Shown here: positions 33,702 through 42,451 of the stretch, piece after piece
How the letters are laid out: every line of letters starts with the position of its first letter
Position numbering within the stretch: the first letter of the stretch is position 1
NCBI RefSeq assembly: GCF_000422465.1
Contig: NZ_KE383846.1
Span: 297,444-361,443, forward strand
Direction: 5' to 3'
DNA length: 64,000 bases
DNA from: Paenibacillus harenae DSM 16969
GTDB taxonomy: Bacteria > Bacillota > Bacilli > Paenibacillales > Paenibacillaceae
The notes under the pieces: generated by a model
The model's database searches: none
Seen by the model: the letters and a program-made list of their open reading frames with translations, nothing else
Told to the model about the DNA's origin: nothing
Position numbers and translations under genes: made by a program

Positions 33702-34079
33702 TTAAGCAAACAGGCTGATCAGGTTGCCGTCGGGATCCTGGACAATCGCATACCGCTGCCCCCAGAAAGCATCCCAAGGCTCGCGGTGTCCGACATATCC
33801 GCTTTGAACGATTTTCGCATACAGCTCATTCAAGGATTCGCGGCTATCGCATAAGAACGCCAGTTCAATCCGGTGCCCGGAAGGCGCATCCCAGCTTCCA
33901 TATACGCCTTTGGCGATTTCTTGCGTATCGAATCCCAGTCGGATACCGTTCTGATGAACCTCCACGTGCTGCTCCGCATCCGCGCTCTCCGGAATGTCCA
34001 ATCCCAGCACGCGATAAAAGTCCAACGCCTTTTTCATGTCCTGCACGACTACTCCTACCATATCAAGCTTGATTCCCAT
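33702..34079 (-). CDS. VOC-family (glyoxalase/bleomycin-resistance-like) protein
   Basis: 125 residues from the ATG at 34079 (GGGAGTGA, 5 nt upstream). Two VOC half-modules: DMVGVVVQDMKKALDFYRVLGL and AFLCDSRESLNELYAKIVQSG to AIVQDPDGNLISLFA. The C-terminal Asp-Pro-Asp-Gly-Asn turn is classical. Enzyme or binding protein of unknown substrate. Sits between two AraC-type regulators on the same strand. Confidence 0.88.
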   Translation of the reverse strand: MGIKLDMVGVVVQDMKKALDFYRVLGLDIPESADAEQHVEVHQNGIRLGFDTQEIAKGVYGSWDAPSGHRIELAFLCDSRESLNELYAKIVQSGYVGHREPWDAFWGQRYAIVQDPDGNLISLFA

Positions 34080-34164
34080 CGTGATCACTCCCGCGTCTCA
34101 TTTTTCTGATCCGTGGACCAGTTTACCCGATTACCCTTTTATTATATTGGAAAAAACGGACAAG

Positions 34165-35016
34165 TTATATTTCATTCTCGCCATTCCGATTCGTATTGAA
34201 CACCTGAGAAGGCGATAATCCGTAATATCGTTTAAAGCTGTGAATCAGATGCGATTGGTCATAGTAGCCGTATTTCACGGCCGCATCCGGGAAAGAAGCC
34301 GGCGCTCCGGCTTTTATTTCCTGAAGAAGATTCTGGAACCGGATAATGCCCGCAAGCTCCTTGGGACTAACCCCCAGCTCCCGTTGGAACACCCTTCGCA
34401 GATTTCTTTCGCTGTAGGTTAGCTTCTCTGCCAAAGAGCGTACGGAAATCAATCCGCCGAAGGCGTACAGATACTGCATACTGGTTTCCAGCAATCCGCC
34501 GGCATCGGGTTCATCTAAGCGCAAGCGGCTAATTAGCCTCGTCTCGGCCTTCCCAATCATCCCGGAAACTTCTTTGGCCGACATGATTTCAGACGCCAGC
34601 TGCAAGCCTTCGGTCCCCCATATTTCTTCGAGATACACATGATAGCCGATGATGGAGGAGACGGGCACTTTCAAAAAATGCCGGGCTGATTCGGAGAAAA
34701 AACGAATGCCGAACAAGGATTGACGGTCAGGCATTGCCATCGCTTCGAAAGCGGTCGTTAATCCCGTAACAAAGGCCGCACCAGCAAACGAATGAGCTCT
34801 CAGGTCAACGATAATATCCGCGCAGCCATCCGGTATGACCCGGTTAAGCCTGCCCGCCGTATCCGCTGCTTGAAAGTCAAGCGTCCAGTAGCAAGCCACA
34901 TAAGGCTCGAGACGCTTGTCCGGTAAATATTCCCGGTAACGAAAACCCGATTCTGCAAGCTCGCGTTGTAAGACAGGCGGCTGCACGGGCCGATAACATT
35001 TTAGGATGGGTAACAC
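34165..35016 (-). CDS. AraC-family regulator (DUF6597-type N-domain)
   Basis: About 283 residues if started at the GTG at 35016 next to GGAAGGGGA; the spacing is short, so the start is uncertain. N-terminal YLPDKRLEPYVACYWTLDF to RVIPDGCADIIVDLR and LFGIRFFSESARHFL is the pattern of the DUF6597/AraC group. The HTH domain is ISVRSLAEKLTYSERNLRRVF, ELGVSPKELAGIIRFQ and YYDQSHLIHSFKRYYGLSPSQ. Possibly regulates the VOC gene downstream. Confidence 0.85.
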   Translation of the reverse strand: MLPILKCYRPVQPPVLQRELAESGFRYREYLPDKRLEPYVACYWTLDFQAADTAGRLNRVIPDGCADIIVDLRAHSFAGAAFVTGLTTAFEAMAMPDRQSLFGIRFFSESARHFLKVPVSSIIGYHVYLEEIWGTEGLQLASEIMSAKEVSGMIGKAETRLISRLRLDEPDAGGLLETSMQYLYAFGGLISVRSLAEKLTYSERNLRRVFQRELGVSPKELAGIIRFQNLLQEIKAGAPASFPDAAVKYGYYDQSHLIHSFKRYYGLSPSQVFNTNRNGENEI

Positions 35017-35117
35017 TCCCCTTCCGGTGTTATGATTAACATTACTATAAAAGTTGAACCAGAGAATTGCGCGACTCGAGTGGAGAGATATGGCTAACAC
35101 ATGGCACTTAATTCGTT

Positions 35118-35252
35118 TAACGGCCGCCACAAACGTTATTTGTGCAATATCGGCCATTTTAAAAATGTAACGGAGCTGACAGACGCTATTTCCCGATTTC
35201 AGCCCATTTTCGGGCTGAAAATCTGCGGATATGGTCTGTAGCAGCCGTTACA
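35118..35252. repeat. Cluster of TAACGG-type palindromic repeats
   Basis: Three 24-bp copies: 35118-35141 and 35168-35191 on the plus strand, 35250-35227 on the minus strand. All share TAACGG, then ACA and a TAT near the end (14 of 24 positions invariant). Copies two and three enclose a perfect hairpin TTTCAGCCC / GGGCTGAAA (35197-35205, 35212-35220) and end in TGTAACGG / CCGTTACA (35166-35173, 35245-35252). Copy one contains CACAAA / TTTGTG. Fills the gap between an AraC gene and the UvrC-like gene. Confidence 0.65.
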
Positions 35253-35422
35253 ATTTTGAAACGTGCTTTTTTAGCAAATAAGGGTTCAGACAACCGTTAG
35301 AGTGAGTATGATTAAAATCATTCCTCATGCTGCATGGTGTACGGCAATTCATTTGTTCAACTTATATAGAAGAGTTTAAGTTTCCGTTCCTATTAAATCA
35401 AATTTTTTCTGGAGGGCCTCAC

Positions 35423-36487
35423 ATGCCGTTCACGTTCAACGCCGGAGACTACCCGGAAAGCCCCGGATGCTACCTGATGAGAAATACGGAAGGCCAAATC
35501 CTCTACGTCGGCAAATCCAAAAACCTGCGGAGCCGGCTTCGGTCCTATTTTACAAAGCAGCACGCCCATAAAAGAATCAGGCAGCTCGTCCTCGAAGTGG
35601 CTTCCATCGAAGTCGTGCTCGTCAATAACGAAGCGGAAAGCCTGCTGCTGGAGAACAATTTGATCAAGCTCCATAAGCCGCCTTACAACCGCGCGCTGAA
35701 AAAAGAAAACAGCGGCTACGCTTATCTGCATTTGACCGCGGAGCGTTTGCCCCGATTGGAGCTGTTCTATCGCAATCGGAGCGACAGCCGGATCGAACCG
35801 GATGACGCGCCTCGTCTCGGTCCTATTAAGGATGCCGGGTTCCTTGACACGCTTATGGCGTTCATCGCCGGGCATTACGGTCTGCGCTCATGCGAAACGA
35901 TGCCAAAGCAGGTATGCCTGCTCTATCATATCGGGAGATGCAGCGGCGTTTGCGAGGGAATAATAACGGAAGAGGACTATCGCGGGAGAGCCCGTCAAGC
36001 CGCGGAGCTCCTCGCCCATCAAGGGCAAGGGCTGCTTAACGTCCTGTACAGGCAAATGGAAGCTCACGCTTCCCGGTTGGAGTTTGAAAAAGCGCAGCGG
36101 ATGCTCGTAAGCATTCGCCAGCTGGAGCAGGCGGCAGGCAAGCAGATCGTCGAGAGAGAAGCAGCCGTCGATCAGGACGTGCTGTATTTTGGGGAAAAGC
36201 ATGTGCTGGTCGCGAAGGTGAAGGAAGGCATGCTGCGGGACTTTCTCATGCTGGAGCTCGATCATGCTTACGGAGATGCGGCTGGTGACCATTTTATAAT
36301 GACGCGGTATGCGGAAGAGAGGCCGGATGAACTGATCGTGAATGCCGTCGGCGATCTGAAGAAGGTTCGCGCGGCCTTGAACCGCAGAGGGAAGCCTCTG
36401 AAAATTACGCTGCCCAAGCGCGGGATCAAATACGAGCTGCTGCAGCTGTGCAGAAATAACTACGGCTATCGGACAGGCCGGCTATAG
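35423..36487 (+). CDS. Short UvrC paralogue: GIY-YIG nuclease with Fe-S-type cysteines and UVR motif
   Basis: 354 residues from the ATG 6 nt after GGAGGG; full UvrC is about 600. It has the GIY-YIG domain (SPGCYLMRNTEGQILYVGKS, NNEAESLLLENNLIKLHKPP), then four cysteines in CETMPKQVCLLYHIGRC plus SGVC, corresponding to the UvrC iron-sulphur ligands, and a UvrB-binding UVR helix (SRLEFEKAQRMLVSIRQLE). The C-terminal RNase H-like nuclease and HhH domains are absent, leaving a short tail related to the start of that region. It should be able to make only the 3' incision, as Cho does in E. coli, but unlike Cho it keeps the UVR motif. Monocistronic. Confidence 0.85.
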   Translation: MPFTFNAGDYPESPGCYLMRNTEGQILYVGKSKNLRSRLRSYFTKQHAHKRIRQLVLEVASIEVVLVNNEAESLLLENNLIKLHKPPYNRALKKENSGYAYLHLTAERLPRLELFYRNRSDSRIEPDDAPRLGPIKDAGFLDTLMAFIAGHYGLRSCETMPKQVCLLYHIGRCSGVCEGIITEEDYRGRARQAAELLAHQGQGLLNVLYRQMEAHASRLEFEKAQRMLVSIRQLEQAAGKQIVEREAAVDQDVLYFGEKHVLVAKVKEGMLRDFLMLELDHAYGDAAGDHFIMTRYAEERPDELIVNAVGDLKKVRAALNRRGKPLKITLPKRGIKYELLQLCRNNYGYRTGRL

Positions 36488-36504
36488 GCCGGCTTCGGAC
36501 CATC

Positions 36505-36535
36505 TGAGGTCACCAGAATCATCTGGTCGACCTCA
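36505..36535. terminator. Bidirectional terminator between UvrC-like and rocA genes
   Basis: Stem TGAGGTC / GACCTCA (36505-36511, 36529-36535) with inner ACCAGA / TCTGGT, followed on the plus strand by TTATTTAAAATA. Confidence 0.75.
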
Positions 36536-36558
36536 TTATTTAAAATATAAGAATCCGG

Positions 36559-38106
36559 TTAGAACCGTTCCGAAATTACCTTCGCCTGCGTGAACAGCAG
36601 CAGGTAATCGCGCCCTCCCGCCTTCGAATCGGTACCCGACATATTGAAGCCGCCGAACGGATGAACGCCGACCAGAGCGCCCGTGCACTTGCGGTTAAAA
36701 TACAGGTTGCCGACGTGGAACTGCTCGCGCGCCTGCTCCAGCCTGAGCCGGTTCCTCGAGATTACCGCGCCCGTCAAGCCGTATTCGGTGTTGTTGGCGA
36801 TATCGAGCGCCGCATCGAAATTAGCCGCTTTGATGAAAGCCAATACCGGGCCGAATATTTCCTCTTGCGATATGCGGGCGTACGGTTCGACGTCCTGAAT
36901 GATCGTCGGTTCGATGAAATAACCGCTGCTGTCGCCCGTTTTGCCGCCATGCACGATTATGCCTTCGGTGCGGCCGACCTCGATATATTTTAAAATGCTG
37001 ATATATGCCCGCTCGTCGATAACCGGCCCAACATCGGTATGCTCTTCACTCGCCTTCCCGAGCCTCAGCCGCATCGTCCGCTCGACGACCTTCTCGATCA
37101 CCTCGTCATAGACGAGCTCATGAACAACCGCGCGTGAGCACGCGGAGCATTTCTGGCCGGCATAGCCGAATGCGGAGGCGGTAATCGCGTCAGCCGCGAG
37201 ATCAAGATCCGCGTCCTCATCCACGATGATCGTGTCCTTCCCGCCCATCTCGGCGATGACGCGCTTCAGCCACTTCTGGTACGGCTGCGCGAGCGACGCC
37301 TTCTCATAGATGCGTAAGCCTACCTCCCGCGAACCTGTAAAACAGACGAAGCGGGTTAACGGATGCTCGACCAGAAAATCGCCCACCTCGTTGCCCGCTC
37401 CCGGCAGAAAATTAACGACGCCGTCAGGCAGGCCGGCATCCTCCAGCAGCTCGATGAATTTCGCCGCAATAACAGCCGTCGCGCTGGCCGGCTTCAGTAC
37501 GACGGTGTTGCCCGCCGCCACGGCCGCCATCGTCATGCCCGCCATAATCGCGAGCGGAAAGTTCCAAGGAGGTATAATGACGCCTACGCCAAGCGGAATG
37601 TAGATGAGCTCATTGTCCTCTCCGGCAATCGTGATCAGCGGCTGGCGCTCCGCAAGCCTCTCCATTTCCCTCCCGTAATACTCCAGGAAGTCGATTGCTT
37701 CCGCCGTGTCGGCATCGGCTTCGGCCCAGCTTTTGCCCGCTTCATAGACGAGCCATGCGGAGAACTCATGCTTGCGCCGCCGCAGCAGTGCCGCCGCTTT
37801 GTACAGCACCCTCGCCCGAGCGGACGGCATCACCCGCTTCCAGTCCTCGAACGCGGCGGATGCCGCAAGGATCGCCTCATGCGCCAGCGCGGTATCGGCT
37901 TGCGACACGATGCCCACCAGCTGACTTACTTGAGACGGATTAATCGATTTGCGCTTCGTGACCGTCTCGATTCGATCCGCTCCAATCTTCAACATATATT
38001 CGCGTCCAAGCTCCGACTCCACTTTACGGAGCGCTTCCTGAAAATCATGGATATTATCCGTAACCGAGAAATCGGTGAACGGCTCGTTCCGGAACGGTAC
38101 CAGCAT
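36559..38106 (-). CDS. rocA: 1-pyrroline-5-carboxylate dehydrogenase
   Basis: Oxidises glutamate-5-semialdehyde (pyrroline-5-carboxylate) to glutamate with NAD+, the last step of arginine and proline breakdown. 515 residues, the RocA/PruA length. Catalytic Cys in GYAGQKCSACSRAVV, base Glu in VIAEMGGKDTIIV, NAD-binding TGSREVG, and oxyanion Asn in IPPWNFPLAI. Third gene of a rocD-rocF-rocA operon; it begins 46 bp after the arginase stop. It ends at a hairpin shared with the convergent UvrC-like gene. Confidence 0.95.
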   Translation of the reverse strand: MLVPFRNEPFTDFSVTDNIHDFQEALRKVESELGREYMLKIGADRIETVTKRKSINPSQVSQLVGIVSQADTALAHEAILAASAAFEDWKRVMPSARARVLYKAAALLRRRKHEFSAWLVYEAGKSWAEADADTAEAIDFLEYYGREMERLAERQPLITIAGEDNELIYIPLGVGVIIPPWNFPLAIMAGMTMAAVAAGNTVVLKPASATAVIAAKFIELLEDAGLPDGVVNFLPGAGNEVGDFLVEHPLTRFVCFTGSREVGLRIYEKASLAQPYQKWLKRVIAEMGGKDTIIVDEDADLDLAADAITASAFGYAGQKCSACSRAVVHELVYDEVIEKVVERTMRLRLGKASEEHTDVGPVIDERAYISILKYIEVGRTEGIIVHGGKTGDSSGYFIEPTIIQDVEPYARISQEEIFGPVLAFIKAANFDAALDIANNTEYGLTGAVISRNRLRLEQAREQFHVGNLYFNRKCTGALVGVHPFGGFNMSGTDSKAGGRDYLLLFTQAKVISERF

Positions 38107-38152
38107 CGGTATATCCCTCCTTCTAGTCGGATTCCTTGCACTTCCTTGTCCG

Positions 38153-39055
38153 TTATAAAATCTGCTCGCCCAGCAGGGACCCGATCAGCTCCACCGCAAG
38201 CTTCGCCGTCTGATCGTTCGAGTCGAGGCCGGGATTGACCTCAACGAACTCGGCCGACGTAACCAGATCCGACTGGTACAGCAGCTCAAGCGCCAGATTC
38301 GCTTCCCGGTAGCTCAGTCCGCCGCGGACCGGCGTTCCCGTACCCGGCGCTTCCCGCGGATCAAGGCAGTCGATATCGAAGCTGACATGAACGCCGTCCG
38401 TCGTCCTGCCCAAATGCGAGGCGACCTTCTCCATCACTCTGGCGATGCCCAGCCTGTCGATGTCATGCATGGTATAGCATGCTATGCCAAGCGAGCGGAT
38501 ATATTTCTTCTCTCCGGGATCAAGCGACCGTGCTCCGACGATCGCGACATGCTCCGGTTTTATTTTTGGCTCGATCCCTCTCAGACCGGTCAGCGCCGGA
38601 ATTCCTCGTCCCAGATTAATGCCGAGCGACATGCCGTGAATGTTTCCCGAAGGGCTCGTTTCCTCCGTATTCAAATCCGAATGCGCATCGAACCAGATGA
38701 CGCCAAGATTAGCGTAATGCTCCGCCAGCCCCGCGATCGTGCCGATCGAGATGCTGTGATCGCCGCCGAGCACTAGAGGCATCGCGCCTTGCCCGACTAG
38801 TGCGGATACGCGGTCCGCCAGTCTGCCGCTGATGTCCAACACCTCGGCTAATCGCTTAGCATTCTTCGATTGAAGCGGCGTCAGCTGCGGGGAAACGTTG
38901 ATTTCCTCCGTGATTTGATAAGGGATACCGAGGTCCTTCAGCTTATCAAGCAAGCCTGCGGCATATAGAATGTGCGCCGGACCAAGCTCCGCCCCTGGCG
39001 TTCCCGCTCCCAGTCCGAACGGGGCCCGGACAATCGCAACGTTTTGATTAATCAT
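38153..39055 (-). CDS. rocF: Arginase
   Basis: Splits arginine into ornithine and urea. 300 residues. All Mn ligands are present: GGDHSISIG, IWFDAHSDLNTEE (with the following SGNIHGMSL loop) and VSFDIDCLDP, together with the conserved GTGTPVRGGLSYRE loop typical of true arginases. Begins 7 bp after the rocD stop in the same operon. Contrast the other arginase-fold protein at 15.8 kb, which lacks GGDH. Confidence 0.96.
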   Translation of the reverse strand: MINQNVAIVRAPFGLGAGTPGAELGPAHILYAAGLLDKLKDLGIPYQITEEINVSPQLTPLQSKNAKRLAEVLDISGRLADRVSALVGQGAMPLVLGGDHSISIGTIAGLAEHYANLGVIWFDAHSDLNTEETSPSGNIHGMSLGINLGRGIPALTGLRGIEPKIKPEHVAIVGARSLDPGEKKYIRSLGIACYTMHDIDRLGIARVMEKVASHLGRTTDGVHVSFDIDCLDPREAPGTGTPVRGGLSYREANLALELLYQSDLVTSAEFVEVNPGLDSNDQTAKLAVELIGSLLGEQIL

Positions 39056-39062
39056 GGCGCGC

Positions 39063-40274
39063 TCAGCCTCCCGTCTTATTCACGCTTGAGAAGACGAGCC
39101 GGATCCGTTCAAAGGCAAAGTCGAGCTCGGCCTCCGTTATGATGAGCGGCGGCGCCAGGCGGATCACATGATCATGCGTTTCCTTGCACAGCAGGCCCAG
39201 CTTCATCAGCTTCTCGCAATAGGGCCGCGCCGGCACCCGAAGCTCGATCGCAATAAATAGGCCGCGGCCCCGAAGCTCGGCGATATCCGGATGGTTCAGC
39301 GTACGAAGCCTATCCATGAAATACCGGCCGAGCGCATCGGACCGTTCCGCAAGCCGCTCCGTCTCGGTAACGTCAAGGGCGGCGAGCGCCACGGCGCAGC
39401 TCAGCGGATTGCCGCCGAAAGTCGAGCCGTGCGAGCCCGGCTCGAAAACGTCCATGATGTCCGAATCGGCGGCTATGGCCGATACCGGCAGCACGCCTCC
39501 GCCAAGCGCCTTGCCCATCACGTAAATATCGGGTATGACCTGCTCCCAATCGCAAGCAAATCGGCGGCCGGTTCGCCCGAAGCCCGTCTGAATCTCATCG
39601 GCGACAAGCAGCGCCCGGTGCTTCGCGCATAACGCGGCAGTGCCGGCCAGGAACCCGTCCGGCGGAATGCGAATACCCGACTCTCCCTGAATAGGCTCGA
39701 TTAATACGGCTGCCGTATGCGAGGTTATCGCCGCTTCAAGCGCCGCCAGATCGCCGTAGGGGACAATGCGGAAGCCCGGCGTAAAGGGGCCGAACCCTTC
39801 CCGGTAGGACGGCGTGGATGAGAAGGAGGTAACCGTCAATGTCCGGCCGTGGAAGTTCCCTTCGAATACGATAATCTCCGCCTGCTCAGGCGGTATTTGC
39901 TTTACGCCGTAGGCCCAGCGCCGTACTGCCTTCAGCGCCGTTTCAACCGCTTCCGCGCCGGTATTCATGGGAAGCGCCCGTTCTTTGCCGGTGTAGGCCG
40001 CAATCCTCTCGCAGAAGGCCCCAAGCGCTTCATTGTGAAAAGCGCGGGAAGTGAGCGTGACTTTATCCGCTTGCTCCTTCAAAGCGTCAATAATACGGGG
40101 ATGACGATGTCCTTGATTCAATGCCGAATAAGCGCTCAGCATATCCATGTAACGCGCGCCTTCGGAGTCCTGCATCCATACGCCTTCCGCGCTGCTAATG
40201 ACAATCGGCAGGGGATGATAATTGCGGGCGCCGTACTTCTCCGCCAGCCCGATTTGCTTCTGTGCCCTATCCAT
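39063..40274 (-). CDS. rocD: Ornithine--oxo-acid aminotransferase
   Basis: PLP enzyme that converts ornithine and 2-oxoglutarate to glutamate-5-semialdehyde and glutamate. 403 residues from the ATG at 40274 (AAAGGAG, 6 nt upstream); a longer frame reaches 40364 but adds non-family sequence. PLP-binding features: NTGAEAVETALK, IVFEGNFHGRTL, LLVADEIQTGFGRTG, and Lys in VMGKALGGGVLPVSA. First gene of the roc operon. The upstream gap (40275-40520) shows no sigma-54-type -24/-12 sequence, which B. subtilis roc genes use. Confidence 0.95.
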   Translation of the reverse strand: MDRAQKQIGLAEKYGARNYHPLPIVISSAEGVWMQDSEGARYMDMLSAYSALNQGHRHPRIIDALKEQADKVTLTSRAFHNEALGAFCERIAAYTGKERALPMNTGAEAVETALKAVRRWAYGVKQIPPEQAEIIVFEGNFHGRTLTVTSFSSTPSYREGFGPFTPGFRIVPYGDLAALEAAITSHTAAVLIEPIQGESGIRIPPDGFLAGTAALCAKHRALLVADEIQTGFGRTGRRFACDWEQVIPDIYVMGKALGGGVLPVSAIAADSDIMDVFEPGSHGSTFGGNPLSCAVALAALDVTETERLAERSDALGRYFMDRLRTLNHPDIAELRGRGLFIAIELRVPARPYCEKLMKLGLLCKETHDHVIRLAPPLIITEAELDFAFERIRLVFSSVNKTGG

Positions 40275-40523
40275 CTCCTGCTCCTTTCCGCATGTATCGC
40301 AAAAAAATAGCCGTTTTTGAATGTTATGCGGTTGAGGGGCGACAAATAACAGCGAGGTTGTCAAAAAAACGGATCACGTCGGTTGAAAAAAATAGCAGGC
40401 TGGTAAAGCCGTTATTTCCAGGGTTTGATTAGCTTAGAGACGGATTAAGCCAAGCCGGCATCCGTTTACTTGATCTTTAATTCTATTTTATACCGAAATA
40501 ACAAACTAAAAGTAAGCTAGCTT

Positions 40524-40541
40524 TGTGGGAACGGTTCCACA
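40524..40541 (+). promoter_or_regulatory. LacI-type operator TGTGGGAACGGTTCCACA upstream of the lacI-ABC operon
   Basis: An imperfect 18-bp palindrome centred on CG, the shape of LacI/GalR operators, 22 bp before the start of a LacI-family gene. Its core fits the cre consensus at 13 of 14 positions, so it could bind CcpA, but autoregulation by the adjacent LacI protein is at least as likely. Confidence 0.65.
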
Positions 40542-40563
40542 GACAGAAAAGAGGACAGCGTAC

Positions 40564-41607
40564 ATGGATCTAACCATTAAACAAATTGCTTTACGCGCAG
40601 GAGTGTCTAAATCAACGGTTTCAAGAGTTATTTCAGGCAAAGGATATGCAAGCCCCGAAACGAGGGAGAAGGTAAATCAAATTATTAACGAACTGCAGTA
40701 TAAGCCGAATGCATTAGCCCGAGCGATGGTGTCGCAGCGAACGAACAATATTGGCGTCATTATTTTCCGCGAGGAATATCCCATTGCCTCCCATCCGTTC
40801 TATGGTCAAATTCTGGATTCCATTATTACGGCGGCTGAAAGTTTGAACTACTCCGTCTTTGTCGCGACGGTTCGCGAAATGAACAGCCGATCGGCCGATT
40901 ATATGTTTGAGAAAAGAGTAGACGGGCTTATTCTGATCAGCCGTCTCCGAAAGCATTTGATTGATTCCATTCAACATTTCAAGGTTCCTTACGTAATGGT
41001 TAACGGTTCTACGGACGTTAGCGGCGTCTTCCACCTTGTAAATAATGATGACGGCGGCGGCCGCAAAGCAGCCGATTATTTACTCGGAATCGGACACCGC
41101 AACATCTTCATACTTGCCGGACCTCAAACCCATCGAAGCCATCATTTGAGATTAGCGGGATTTCGGGACGGTATGTCCGGGCATAACAACCCGATTCCGG
41201 ATTCATCGATAGCCTACCCTGCCGCCTCATCCTTCGAGGAAGGGTATCGAACCATGAAGCAAGAATGGTCCCGTTTTCTTGACGGTAAATATACCGCCAT
41301 TTTTGCTACCAACGACATGATTGCCCTTGGGGCGATGAAGTTTTTATTAGAACAATTCATCCGTATTCCCGAGCAAGTTGCCGTAATGGGCTTTGACGGT
41401 ATTGATTATGCGGAAATGTTCTCCCCTTCTTTAACGACGATCGGAGTCGATATGAAGGAAATGGGAAGACAGTCGTTGGTTCTGCTGGACAACCTTATTC
41501 GTGAGGAAACGGTGTCGGGGAATACCGTAGAGTTTGAGCCTGAGCTCATTGTCCGCCAATCGACGGAGAAAATCGTTGATCTGAAAGGAGAGTCATCGTT
41601 GCTATGA
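40564..41607 (+). CDS. LacI-family transcriptional regulator of the glycerophosphodiester ABC operon
   Basis: 347 residues from the ATG at 40564 (GAGGA, 9 nt upstream). The N-terminal HTH TIKQIALRAGVSKSTVSRVI and hinge helix KPNALARAMVSQ are classic; the periplasmic-binding-protein-like sensor covers the rest (FATNDMIALGAMKFL, VMGFDGIDYAEMFSPSLTTI). It is the first gene of an operon and overlaps the next gene by 4 nt, so it is made in step with the transporter it probably controls. Ligand unknown; a glycerophosphodiester or its product is likely. Confidence 0.92.
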   Translation: MDLTIKQIALRAGVSKSTVSRVISGKGYASPETREKVNQIINELQYKPNALARAMVSQRTNNIGVIIFREEYPIASHPFYGQILDSIITAAESLNYSVFVATVREMNSRSADYMFEKRVDGLILISRLRKHLIDSIQHFKVPYVMVNGSTDVSGVFHLVNNDDGGGRKAADYLLGIGHRNIFILAGPQTHRSHHLRLAGFRDGMSGHNNPIPDSSIAYPAASSFEEGYRTMKQEWSRFLDGKYTAIFATNDMIALGAMKFLLEQFIRIPEQVAVMGFDGIDYAEMFSPSLTTIGVDMKEMGRQSLVLLDNLIREETVSGNTVEFEPELIVRQSTEKIVDLKGESSLL

Positions 41608-42428
41608 GATGGTATTTGAAAGCCGTTGGCCCGAAGAAAGTCTTTGAATTCCTGGTGCTCGTCGTGTTTATCGTCTTTTTCTTGGGACCTTTGCTGAATC
41701 TGGCTATTCTAGCCTTCACCGGAAATTGGGTTTATCCGGATGTGCTTCCGAAAGAATGGTCATTAAAGTGGTGGAGCTTTGTCCTCGAGCAGGATGAAAT
41801 AGCTTCATCCATCGGTTTATCGTTTTTAATTGCTGCCATCGTAACTGCGGTTTCCATTGTGATTTGTATACCTGCCGCTTACGCTTTCGCACGTATTCGT
41901 TTTCCGTTAAGCCGTTTCTTCTTATTCTCGTTTCTGCTAACGAATGCCTTTCCGAAAATGGGGTTGTATATATCGATCGCCGTCCTTTTCTACAGATTGG
42001 ATTTAATGAACACCTTGCTGGGAGTCGTACTCATTCACCTTATCAACGTGCTGATGTTCATGACATGGATTCCGACGTCGGCGTTCCGCAACGTTCACGC
42101 TGCTCAAGAGGAGTCCGCCAGGGATGCAGGCGCCAGCCCTTTCCGGGTATTCCGCAGCATTACGCTGCCAATGGCCATGCCGGGCATTGCGGTCGCTTCC
42201 ATCTTCACCTTCCTGAATTCATTGGATGAAGCTCAAGGTACTTTTCTGGTCGGTATCCCTAACTATAGAACGATGCCGGTCATCATGTATTCCATTATCT
42301 CCGATTACCCGGCCTATGCAGGCGCTGTATTCTCGATTATCTTAACGGCGCCGACGATTATATTGCTCCTGGCCGCGAGGCGGTTTTTAAGCGCGGATGT
42401 CATGTCCAGCGGGTTCCAGCTTAAATAA
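41604..42428 (+). CDS. ABC transporter permease (carbohydrate/phosphodiester type)
   Basis: 274 residues, six transmembrane helices. The EAA coupling loop is EESARDAGASPFRVFRSITL. ATGA overlap with lacI. One of two permeases in the operon; the other follows the solute-binding protein gene. Family: binding-protein-dependent inner-membrane component (MalG/PotC-like). Confidence 0.92.
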   Translation: MRWYLKAVGPKKVFEFLVLVVFIVFFLGPLLNLAILAFTGNWVYPDVLPKEWSLKWWSFVLEQDEIASSIGLSFLIAAIVTAVSIVICIPAAYAFARIRFPLSRFFLFSFLLTNAFPKMGLYISIAVLFYRLDLMNTLLGVVLIHLINVLMFMTWIPTSAFRNVHAAQEESARDAGASPFRVFRSITLPMAMPGIAVASIFTFLNSLDEAQGTFLVGIPNYRTMPVIMYSIISDYPAYAGAVFSIILTAPTIILLLAARRFLSADVMSSGFQLK

Positions 42429-42451
42429 CACTTTTCTAAAAGGAGATTCCT

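Noticed and set aside
37363..38238. 291-codon plus-strand frame across rocA/rocF
   Set aside because: Arg- and His-rich antisense translation over conserved catalytic motifs; no start signal.
40275..40520. Sigma-54 promoter for the roc operon, as in B. subtilis
   Set aside because: No TGGCAC-N5-TTGC-like element was found on the minus strand and no RocR-type activator gene is nearby.
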